Shown one piece after another: positions 1 to 5,720 of a DNA stretch of 6,335 nucleotides. The position numbers were made by a program, and so were the translations under genes. Source of the stretch: an uncultured Verrucomicrobiota bacterium (lineage in GTDB: Bacteria; Verrucomicrobiota; Kiritimatiellia; RFP12; UBA3636); the NCBI GenBank assembly GCA_946534745.1, contig CAMNDA010000028.1:1-6335 (forward strand), given 5' to 3'. Below the pieces are notes generated by a model that was not told the DNA's origin, made no database searches, and saw nothing but the letters and a program-made list of their open reading frames with translations. Positions within the stretch are counted from its first letter, which is position 1. Each line of letters starts with the position of its first letter.

Positions 1-1
1 C

Positions 2-1060
2 TGCGCCGACCTCGCCGCGCGCGCCGCCGATCCGGCGGGCGGACTTCGCCACGTGATCGCCGCGAACGAGGGCGGTGCCGTCGCCCTCGCCGCCGGACAC
101 TTCCTCGCGACGGGCCGTCCCGGTCTCGTCTACCTCCAGAACTCCGGCGAGGGCAACGCCGTCAACCCGCTCCTCTCCCTCGCCGACCCCGCCGTCTACG
201 GCATCCCGATGGTCCTCCTCGTCGGCTGGCGCGGCGAGCCCGGCGTTCCCGACGAGCCCCAGCACAAGGCGCAGGGCGAATGCACGCTCACGCTGCTCGA
301 CGCTCTCCGTGTCCCGAACGAAATTCTCCCCTCCGAGCCGGCTGGCGCAACCGCAGCCCTCGAACGCGTGGTCGCGCTCGCCCTCCGCGAATCGCGTCCC
401 GTCGCCCTCGTCGTCCGCAAGGGGACCTTCGCCCCGGGCGCGAAGGCGCCCGTCCGCCCCGACCTCTCGGACCTGTCGCGCGAGGACGCCCTCCGCGCCC
501 TTCTCGCCGCGCTCCCGCCCCGTGCGTTCGTCGTCGGCTCCACGGGGATGATCTCGCGCGAGATCTTTGAGCTGCGCGAACACGCCGGCGAGCCTCACGA
601 CCGCGACTTCCTCACCGTCGGCTCGATGGGGCACGCCTCGCAGATCGCCCTCGGCGTCCACCTCGCGCGCCCGGACCTCCCCGTCGTCGCTGTCGAGGGC
701 GACGGCGCCGCGCTGATGCACCTCGGCGCCCTCGCCATCGTCGGCCGGCGCGCCGACGGACGCTTCCTCCACGTCGTCCTCAACAACGCCGCCCACGACT
801 CCGTCGGCGGCCAGCCCACCGTCGCCGACGCCGTCGACCTGCCCGCCGTCGCCCGCGCCTGCGGCTATGACGTTCTTCCGTCCGCCTCGACCCTCGAGGG
901 CATCGCCGCCGCCCTTGCCGACAGTCCCTTCGAAGGGCCTCGTCCGTCCTTCCTCGAAATCCGCGTCCGCAAGGGCGCCCGCAAGGACCTCGGCCGCCCG
1001 ACCGTCGCGCCGGCCGCTTCGAAAACCGCCTTCATGGCCGCCCTCCGCGCCGAACGATGA
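2..1060 (+). CDS. aepY: Phosphonopyruvate decarboxylase, 5'-partial
   Basis: Thiamine-diphosphate enzyme that decarboxylates 3-phosphonopyruvate to phosphonoacetaldehyde, the step that makes PEP-mutase-derived phosphonate synthesis irreversible; cytosolic. The frame is open to the window edge, so roughly the first 30 residues of a family of about 370-380 are missing; the GTG/ATC codons near 52-55 are internal, not a start. Seen: an ANEGGAVALAAG segment (about 62-97) carrying the Glu expected to activate ThDP, LVYLQNSGEGNAVNPL, GWRGEPGVPDEPQHKAQG, a C-terminal ThDP/Mg motif GDG (698-706) followed 25 residues later by NN, the GGQPT segment, and the family-like ending KDLGRPT...SKTAFM. These match Ppd rather than other ThDP decarboxylases. 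The stop overlaps the next start (ATGA), indicating translational coupling. GC is very high, as in the next gene. PEP mutase (pepM) would be expected just upstream, outside the window. Confidence 0.93.
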   Translation, partial: CADLAARAADPAGGLRHVIAANEGGAVALAAGHFLATGRPGLVYLQNSGEGNAVNPLLSLADPAVYGIPMVLLVGWRGEPGVPDEPQHKAQGECTLTLLDALRVPNEILPSEPAGATAALERVVALALRESRPVALVVRKGTFAPGAKAPVRPDLSDLSREDALRALLAALPPRAFVVGSTGMISREIFELREHAGEPHDRDFLTVGSMGHASQIALGVHLARPDLPVVAVEGDGAALMHLGALAIVGRRADGRFLHVVLNNAAHDSVGGQPTVADAVDLPAVARACGYDVLPSASTLEGIAAALADSPFEGPRPSFLEIRVRKGARKDLGRPTVAPAASKTAFMAALRAER

Positions 1061-2097
1061 TCCCCGAACCGATCCTCGGACTCGCCGAAGCCCGGCGCGA
1101 ACTCGCGGACTTCCTCCGCGGGGCGGACGCGCTGCTCGTGACCGGCGCCCGCTCGTTCTCCGCCTGCGGCGCCCGCGACGCGCTCGCGGAGTCGCTCCGC
1201 GTGGCCGCCCGTCTTCGCACCGCGACCCATGCGGGCGACCTGCTTTCGCTTGAAGAGCTCGACGCGACCTTCGCCCGGCTGCGTGACGCCGAGCCCGAGC
1301 GGATCGTCGCCGTCGGCGGCGGCGCGATCCTCGACACCGCCAAGATCCTCGCGCTCGCCTTTGCGACCGGACGCACCCCCGGCGAACTCGCCGCCGGCGT
1401 GCCGGCGGACATCGCCCCGCCGCCCGTCTTCGCCTTCCCCACCACAGCCGGAAGCGGCGCCGAGGCGACCCACTTCGCCGTCGCCTACAAGAATCGCGTC
1501 AAGAAATCCATCGGCCATCTCCGCGTCCGACCGGCGCGCGTTGCCCTCGTTCCCGAATTCACCTATTCGCTCTCGCCCTACCAGACCGCCTGCACAGGAT
1601 TCGACGCCGTCTCGCAGGCCATCGAATCCCTCTGGGCCAAGGGCGCGACCGACGAATCGCGCGCCTTCGCCCGCCGCGCGATCGACCTGCTCGGCCGTCT
1701 CGACAAGGCCGTCACCGACCCGGACCCCGCCACGCGGGAAGCGATGCAGCTCGGCGCCTACTGGTCCGGCCGCGCCATCGACATCTCGAAGACGACGGCT
1801 GCGCACGCGCTCTCCTACCTGCTCACCGCGCGCCACGGCGTCCCGCACGGCCACGCCGTCGCGATGGTCTTCCCCTACGTCGCTGCGTGCAACCTCGCGC
1901 ACCTGCGCGACCCGGAACTTGTGCGCCTCTGCGAGCGCTTCGACCCGCGCCGGATTCCCGGACTCGTCCCGCTTCCCGACTTCTGCCACTCCCGCGGCCT
2001 AGACTTCACCGTCCTCGCCGCCGACCTCCTCGTCTCCGTCGACCCCGCCCGCCTCGCGAACAACCCGGTGCCGCTGCCGCAGGACCTGTTCGACTAA
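1057..2097 (+). CDS. Iron-type alcohol dehydrogenase, probable phosphonoacetaldehyde reductase
   Basis: Group III (Fe-dependent) alcohol dehydrogenase, 346 aa, probably reducing phosphonoacetaldehyde to 2-hydroxyethylphosphonate with NAD(P)H, like PhpC-type reductases; cytosolic. Seen: the nucleotide-binding GGGAILDTAK (residues 87-96), FPTTAGSGAEAT (127-138), TACTGFDAVSQAIESLW (177-193) and KTTAAHALSYL...GVPHGHAVA (245-268). Expected metal ligands are Asp183, His250 and His264; the second classical His position is Gln187. The ATG lies in an ATGA overlap with the decarboxylase stop, has no separate Shine-Dalgarno and is therefore probably coupled to it. Substrate is inferred from this pairing: decarboxylase plus reductase, with no transaminase in view, points to the hydroxyethyl rather than the aminoethyl branch. 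The protein is somewhat short; the loss seems to lie in the C-terminal helical region before the usual ARLANNPVPL ending. A general alcohol dehydrogenase is the alternative. Confidence 0.85.
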   Translation: MIPEPILGLAEARRELADFLRGADALLVTGARSFSACGARDALAESLRVAARLRTATHAGDLLSLEELDATFARLRDAEPERIVAVGGGAILDTAKILALAFATGRTPGELAAGVPADIAPPPVFAFPTTAGSGAEATHFAVAYKNRVKKSIGHLRVRPARVALVPEFTYSLSPYQTACTGFDAVSQAIESLWAKGATDESRAFARRAIDLLGRLDKAVTDPDPATREAMQLGAYWSGRAIDISKTTAAHALSYLLTARHGVPHGHAVAMVFPYVAACNLAHLRDPELVRLCERFDPRRIPGLVPLPDFCHSRGLDFTVLAADLLVSVDPARLANNPVPLPQDLFD

Positions 2098-2128
2098 CAC
2101 AACACAAACTCATCCATAAAGACAAAAG

Positions 2129-3049
2129 ATGAAAACTCCTCTACGCATTCGGGAACGTCTCCAGATTTTACGCGACCATTGGTACAGCCATATTCCATTC
2201 AATGACAAGTTTGAGCAGATTGACGGCAAGTTACGTCTCCTCCTTGATCAACTTGTAGATATTCGTTCTCTCAAACCTGCAACCGGAAGGTTGCGGCTGA
2301 GACAGGAAATCGGTGTGCAAATACTGCGCATAGTCGATGCAGTCGCCACTAGAAATGGTATCCCATATTGGCTTGATTTCGGCACTTTGCTAGGGGCTGT
2401 CAGGCATCAAGGGTTCGTACCATGGGATGATGATATCGACATTTCAATGCCAAGAGATGCCATGAATAAGTTTATTTCCCTTCAGAAGGAATTACCCGAC
2501 TTGCTAGCGGTGACTACAGACCCTCTGCTTGATGTTGATACCGATCCAATTCTGCATGTCTATGAAAAAAGAACTCGTTGTTTTGTGGATATTTTCCCCT
2601 ATGACTTGGTAAGGGGAGCGCTTTCCTCTTCTGGATGCAGAACGGAGTGGGCCAAGTCCTACAGTATGGCTTTTGACGAAGCCAATGCGAGTCGAAAACG
2701 TGGAATCCAGAAATTCAGAGACAAATGGATGGCCGAACATCCGAGTGGTAGTGGCGACATTGATGCTTTTACCGTTGGTTTGGAGTACGCGAGTGCAACC
2801 TCGAACTATAGGACTATTTTTCCGGTTGATAGTGTGTTTCCGCTCCGTTCAATTGACTTTGAAGGGGTTAAGCTGAATGCTCCAGCAGAGGCCGAAGTAT
2901 GTTTGAGGCAAATCTACGGCGATTATATGCTCTTTCCCAGTGATGCAGGAGCTCCTAAACACAGCATCTTTGACCCATCCTTGTCTACAGAAGAATTGAG
3001 AAATATTCTTGACGATTTATCAGTGAAGGTTCGCGAATATATCCGATGA
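2129..3049 (+). CDS. LicD family phosphotransferase-like protein
   Basis: 306-aa LicD-family protein (nucleotidyltransferase fold). Characterised LicD enzymes move phosphocholine from CDP-choline onto surface glycans. Seen: WLDFGTLLGAVRHQGFVPWD (81-100) running into DDIDISMPR, which holds the acidic metal-binding cluster; FVDIFPYD (152-159), giving a further conserved Asp; and the C-terminal YGDYM...PKHSIF segment (263-281). No signal peptide or membrane helix is visible, so it should act on the cytoplasmic side. In this operon the likely job is transfer of a CMP-activated phosphonate (2-hydroxyethylphosphonate) to a glycan; this is inferred from context. Start: ATG after an AT-rich 31-nt gap from the reductase stop, with only a weak purine-rich leader and no clear Shine-Dalgarno. 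Its base composition and codon use are much more AT-rich than all neighbours, suggesting separate acquisition. Its stop overlaps the next ATG (ATGA). Confidence 0.88.
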   Translation: MKTPLRIRERLQILRDHWYSHIPFNDKFEQIDGKLRLLLDQLVDIRSLKPATGRLRLRQEIGVQILRIVDAVATRNGIPYWLDFGTLLGAVRHQGFVPWDDDIDISMPRDAMNKFISLQKELPDLLAVTTDPLLDVDTDPILHVYEKRTRCFVDIFPYDLVRGALSSSGCRTEWAKSYSMAFDEANASRKRGIQKFRDKWMAEHPSGSGDIDAFTVGLEYASATSNYRTIFPVDSVFPLRSIDFEGVKLNAPAEAEVCLRQIYGDYMLFPSDAGAPKHSIFDPSLSTEELRNILDDLSVKVREYIR

Positions 3050-3207
3050 AATACGAACTCGCCATCGCACATCGCGTTTGCGCCGCCGCGTCGAAGAACG
3101 CGGCCGGCTTTCCGGACAAGTTCGAGATGGTGCGGCGCAACGCGTGCTCCCTGTTCGACGAGCTCCGCGGAATCCGCACGCGGCTCTTCATCCGTTTTGA
3201 CGACTGA
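3046..3207 (+). pseudogene. Truncated N-terminus of a glycan-cluster (glycosyltransferase-like) protein
   Basis: A 53-codon frame starting in an ATGA overlap with LicD and ending at TGA 3205-3207. It begins MKYELAIAHRV, continues with SKNAAGFPDKFEMV and ends GIRTRLFIRFDD. From memory, this resembles the first 50-60 residues of GT2-like proteins in polysaccharide clusters, which start with a KxELAIAYRV strand, then a K...F.DK..M.. helix and a strand ending in a D(G/D)CPP-type motif. Here the frame stops just where that motif would complete, and none of the following plus-strand frames continues it. GC-rich codons return at once after the AT-rich LicD gene. It is therefore best seen as a 3'-truncated gene, cut near the convergent glycosyltransferase. 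A genuine 53-residue protein cannot be excluded. Confidence 0.5.
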
Positions 3208-3238
3208 TTTGTTTCCCGGATGGCGGCCAACGGGTTCT

Positions 3239-4489
3239 TCATGTCTGCACGGGCTCCGAAAGAAAGGCCTCCGCGGACGCCTTGAAGGCGGCGGGCGAGA
3301 ATTGTTCGGCGATTTGCCGCCTTGCCGCTTCCCCCAGTTCGCGTCGGGCCACGGGATCGTCGTAAAGGCGTCGAAGGCCTTCGGCCGCCTTTTCGATGTC
3401 GGGCTCGAAGCATGCGCGAACCCCATGGTAGGACACATGGTCGATTTCGTCGGGCGCGACGTCGCGGACGGTGCATGGAACGCGGAGCGCCGCACCTTCG
3501 ACGCAGAATTCGGTCGTCGAACTGCAATCCGAAACGACGACCGGCTTCCCGAGCGACATCGCCTCGGCGACGCCCAGGCCGAACCCTTCGCCGCGGTGCA
3601 GCGAAAGATAGGCGTCGCAGGCGTTCGCAAGGGCGTAGACGTCCCGTTGCGGCAGGAAGCCGTCCAGCAGGAAGAACCGGTCCGCGACGCCCTCCGAGCG
3701 GGCGAGTTCCGTCAGCTCGTTTCGCTTTTCGGGGAATGCGTCGGCCCGGGTCGTCTTGAAGACGAGGAAGGCGTCTTTCGTGTCGCGGAATGCTTCCGAG
3801 AAGGCCCGGAGGGCGCCCTGCGGGTTCTTGCGGAAGACCGAGGAGGAAAAGTCGAAATTGAAGAACACGGCGAACCCGCGGGCGGGAAGCCCGTGGCGGG
3901 CTCGGACCTCCGAAGGGGCGGGAAGGGTTCCGGCGTCGACCGCGCGGAAGGGATAGAGGAGTTTCCGGACGGTCGTCCCCCGGGGCAGTTCGTTCCGGAA
4001 CACGCGGACGTCGAAATCGGACATCGCCGTGATCTCGCGTTCGTTCCTCAGTCCGGGCCACCCTTCCAGGAGCCCCGTCTCGAACTCCCAGAACGCCAGC
4101 TGGCTTTTCCGGATGCCGGGCAGTTCCGGAAACGTTCCCGTTCCGTCGACGACATGATCGAATCGGCGAATGCGAAAGGACGCGCGAGGCGTCAGGAGAT
4201 CGTCGACATCCTGCGGTGCGACCAAGCCGTCTCGCGGCACGTCGAATGTCTGGAAGGGGATGCCGCATGTTCGCAGAGAACAAGCCAGGTCCCTCATCAC
4301 TTTCCCTAGGGACCACGAGGAGGAAAAATGGCCGACGAGCGTGAATCCCCTTTCGGGGATCCTGTTTCCGTCCCGTGCCGCGGTACGGAGGAAAAAGGAC
4401 CGCTGCCGCCTTTCCCGAAGGCGTCCCGCCACGAAGCGGAATGCACCGGAAAGGCCGTGTCGCCTGAGCTTGGTCCAAAGGTCGGTCAT
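3239..4489 (-). CDS. GT4-type (GT-B fold) glycosyltransferase
   Basis: 416-aa glycosyltransferase, probably retaining, transferring a sugar from a nucleotide-sugar to a cell-surface glycan; no membrane span is visible. Seen: an N-terminal acceptor-domain strand FTLVGHFSSSWSLGKVMRDL (49-68), where the family often has a G-rich xLGxxxR loop; a Rossmann strand AVFFNFDFSSSVFRKNPQGA (207-226); FLVFKTTR (241-248); and the donor-site block SLHRGEGFGLGVAEAMSLGK (296-315), with the E-x7-E pair Glu301/Glu309. It ends with the helical EKAAEGLRRLYDDP...RRQIAEQFS tail usual for the family. The start chosen is the ATG at 4487-4489; no strong Shine-Dalgarno precedes it. It runs convergent to the phosphonate operon and ends 31 nt from the broken frame there. 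A promoter-like sequence about 320 nt upstream on the same strand (4810-4838) might serve it. The donor sugar and the acceptor cannot be read from the sequence. Confidence 0.85.
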   Translation of the reverse strand: MTDLWTKLRRHGLSGAFRFVAGRLRERRQRSFFLRTAARDGNRIPERGFTLVGHFSSSWSLGKVMRDLACSLRTCGIPFQTFDVPRDGLVAPQDVDDLLTPRASFRIRRFDHVVDGTGTFPELPGIRKSQLAFWEFETGLLEGWPGLRNEREITAMSDFDVRVFRNELPRGTTVRKLLYPFRAVDAGTLPAPSEVRARHGLPARGFAVFFNFDFSSSVFRKNPQGALRAFSEAFRDTKDAFLVFKTTRADAFPEKRNELTELARSEGVADRFFLLDGFLPQRDVYALANACDAYLSLHRGEGFGLGVAEAMSLGKPVVVSDCSSTTEFCVEGAALRVPCTVRDVAPDEIDHVSYHGVRACFEPDIEKAAEGLRRLYDDPVARRELGEAARRQIAEQFSPAAFKASAEAFLSEPVQT

Positions 4490-4503
4490 ATCATGTCGGT
4501 TAC

Positions 4504-4613
4504 GTGGCCGCTGCGCCGCCGAAGTGGGAGGTTGAAAGGGTTGAAGGGAGGGAGTTAAGTGGTTAAGTGGCCGTTTCGCGGCCTAAGTGGCGGCTGCGCC
4601 GCCGAAGTGGGAG
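4504..4613. repeat. 27-bp GC-rich direct repeat pair with small hairpins
   Basis: Two copies of a 27-bp unit, 4504-4530 and 4587-4613, differ at one base (gtggcc versus gtggcg at the start) and share ctgcgccgccgaagtgggag. The second copy contains a perfect 6-bp stem with a 3-nt loop (GGCGGC tgc GCCGCC, 4589-4603); the first has one mismatch in the same stem. Between them lies another hairpin, GGCCG tttcg CGGCC (4569-4583), also preceded by an AAGTGG block. The repeated order is AAGTGG plus hairpin. This is dispersed-repeat-like intergenic DNA between the glycosyltransferase and the transposase, not coding. Confidence 0.7.
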
Positions 4614-4622
4614 AAGGTTGAA

Positions 4623-4662
4623 GGGTTAAAAGGGTTGAAAGGGTTGAAGGGGTTGAAGGGGG
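4623..4662 (+). repeat. G-run tandem repeat (GGG-TTGAA), G-quadruplex-like
   Basis: Five runs of three to five G (4623-4625, 4632-4634, 4641-4643, 4649-4652, 4658-4662) are separated by 5-6 nt spacers, TTAAAA, TTGAAA, TTGAA and TTGAA. This satisfies the usual G3+N1-7 quadruplex pattern on the + strand. Looser copies of the same ggttgaaggg unit occur at 4530-4548 and 4616-4625, and purine-rich G-tracts continue to about 4730. The array looks like a slippage-prone simple repeat. It lies upstream of the glycosyltransferase, whose template strand would be the G-rich one. Confidence 0.65.
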
Positions 4663-4736
4663 CAAGTGACGAGTGAAGAGAGGGGGAAAGAGAAATGGAA
4701 TTGGAAGTCAAGCGGAGGGGGGTGAAGGGGCGAACT

Positions 4737-4802
4737 TCATCTGGCGGACGACGGCTTGTCGGGAATGGTGCGCTCGATCAAGCCGGCGATGTTCGCGTTC
4801 AT
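4737..4802 (-). pseudogene. Short 5' remnant of a gene directly downstream of a promoter
   Basis: A 21-codon frame, ATG at 4800-4802 and stop TGA at 4737-4739, beginning MNANIAGLIERTIPDK. If one base were removed near the end, the frame would continue VVRQMKFAP and then run into the G/C-rich tandem-repeat tract, so it looks like the first 25 or so codons of a former gene that suffered a frameshift and lost its body. It sits 7 nt after a good -10 box, so any transcript would be leaderless or nearly so. Function is not recognisable. It could instead be a small leader peptide upstream of the glycosyltransferase. Confidence 0.35.
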
Positions 4803-4809
4803 GGCGCGG

Positions 4810-4838
4810 ATTCTAGCATGGGGAAGCAGGGGCCGCAA
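4810..4838 (-). promoter_or_regulatory. Sigma70-like promoter on the minus strand
   Basis: Reading the minus strand: a -35 box TTGCGG (4838-4833), a 17-nt spacer, and a -10 box TAGAAT (4815-4810) preceded by TGC, which also fits an extended -10. The -10 is 7 nt from the ATG of the short frame at 4802, so transcription would start at or very near that ATG. It points toward the glycosyltransferase gene. The -35 is only a partial match to TTGACA; the call rests on spacing and the -10. Confidence 0.55.
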
Positions 4839-4850
4839 GGGAGTTTGAGA

Positions 4851-4914
4851 CCGGGGGCCTCCGCGGCGCCCGGGCCCCCTCTCTGGCCGAGCAGTGCTCG
4901 GCCATCAGTACTCC
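4851..4914 (-). repeat. REP unit A (dispersed palindromic repeat)
   Basis: A 64-bp repeat unit found again at 5583-5644. It contains the 19-nt palindrome ggccgagcagtgctcggcc (4885-4903) plus a GC-rich second part (ccgggggcctccgcgg...) that can form a second, looser stem. It lies about 70 nt past the end of the transposase gene, in the same orientation as unit B inside that gene. Such paired-hairpin units near a RAYT gene fit REP sequences, the substrates of Y1 REP-associated transposases. The genome-wide copy number cannot be seen here. Confidence 0.75.
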
Positions 4915-4925
4915 ATGCTCCGGTT

Positions 4926-4950
4926 CGTGCGCCGGGTCTGCCCGGCCACG
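4926..4950 (-). repeat. GC-rich hairpin after the transposase gene
   Basis: An imperfect stem of 10 bp with one bulged base: CGTG(c)GCCGGG, loop tctg, CCCGGCCACG. It begins 32 nt beyond the transposase stop codon. No T-run follows on the minus strand, so it is not a typical intrinsic terminator. It could be a structured element end or another REP-like hairpin. Confidence 0.4.
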
Positions 4951-5582
4951 AGGGGTCTCCGCGTGCGTGTCGGGTGGAGTGGCTACAACCGTACCAGTCC
5001 CTCGCGCGTGAAATACAGCGCGTAGCCGGGGCCGGACTTGGCCATTTCCACGATCTCGGCGTTCACGTCGAGGCAGGCGGCGCGGCCGAAGGCGATTTCC
5101 TCGTTGCCGCGGCCGAGCTCCAGGCAGCGATTTTCGGCGAAGGCCTGCACGTAGGCGCTCTCGGGCCGGAAGCGCGCGTTCGGTATGCACGAGGCGCGCA
5201 CGTGCACGAGCCGGGCGCCCGGGCGGCGGCAGAGCGCATCGCGCACCGCCTGCTCGCCCGCGCTCACGAATCCGCTCACGATTGCGAAGCCCCGGTCCGC
5301 GGCCTGCTCCATGCGGGCCACCACCGGAGCAAGGTCGCGGACCTTCCGCGAAACGCGCAGGGAGACCAGCTTCGAATCGGCGGAGAGAAGCGCCGGGTTG
5401 CCCACGCCCTTCCAATACTCGGCGGGATCGAGGCGCGGGGAGAAGAGCGGCTCGTGGATGCGGAGGGATCCGGAACCGTGCATGAGCGCCCACTTGAGCG
5501 GGTTGTAGGCGATGTAGCGCTCGGTCGCGGCGATGAAGCGCCGGGAAAGGCAGAGATGATCGTGGTAGCCGAGGCGCCAGAG

Positions 5583-5644
5583 CCGGGGGCCTCCGCGGCC
5601 CCGGACCCCTCTCCGGCCGAACTAGGTTCGGCCGTCATCACTCC
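5583..5644 (-). repeat. REP unit B, inside the transposase gene
   Basis: A 62-bp unit matching unit A end to end apart from small gaps and substitutions: ccgggggcctccgcgg, then the 19-nt palindrome ggccgaactaggttcggcc (5615-5633), then tcatcactcc. Its palindrome differs from A and C by a G-to-A change in one arm with the matching C-to-T change in the other (positions 5621 and 5627), so the stem is kept. It contains the TAG (5622-5624, minus strand) that closes the frame of the transposase C-terminal part on its upstream side. It is also followed by the perfect 12-bp palindrome CCCTGCGCAGGG (5643-5654). Confidence 0.8.
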
Positions 5645-5690
5645 CTGCGCAGGGCGTGACCGGGGTTGTTGCAGGGCATGGGCGGAGGAT

Positions 5691-5720
5691 GGAGCGATGA
5701 TGGCCGAGCCGTGCTCGGCC
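5691..5720 (+). repeat. REP unit C, inverted relative to B
   Basis: A 30-bp unit ggagcgatga + t-flanked palindrome ggccgagccgtgctcggcc (5702-5720). It matches the reverse complement of 5615-5644 at 24 of 30 positions and of 4885-4914 at 25 of 30. With unit B it forms an inverted pair around a 46-nt centre (5645-5690), the arrangement known as a BIME in REP systems. It lies in frame with the N-terminal half of the transposase, encoding the LAEHGSAIIAPS residues. Confidence 0.75.

Noticed and set aside
865..1989. Long minus-strand open frame opposite the decarboxylase and reductase
   Set aside because: Very high GC leaves antisense frames open by chance; residues are Arg/Gly/Glu-rich and low in complexity, with no recognisable motif, while the plus strand carries clear families.
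3197..4309. 370-codon plus-strand frame opposite the glycosyltransferase
   Set aside because: Antisense shadow: the minus-strand frame has the GT4 donor-site motif, and the plus-strand frame shows none.
4504..4662. CRISPR-like array
   Set aside because: Only two copies of the 27-bp repeat, with unequal repetitive DNA between them and no cas genes; the rest is simple tandem sequence.
4885..4903. Intrinsic terminator for the transposase
   Set aside because: A strong hairpin exists but no T-run follows on the minus strand; its match to units B and C identifies it as a REP palindrome.
5580..5621. Programmed -1 frameshift joining the two halves of the transposase
   Set aside because: A -1 shift would connect the frames in the 5580-5621 overlap, but no canonical X-XXY-YYZ slippery heptamer is seen there, and the split coincides with inserted REP units, which explains it more simply.
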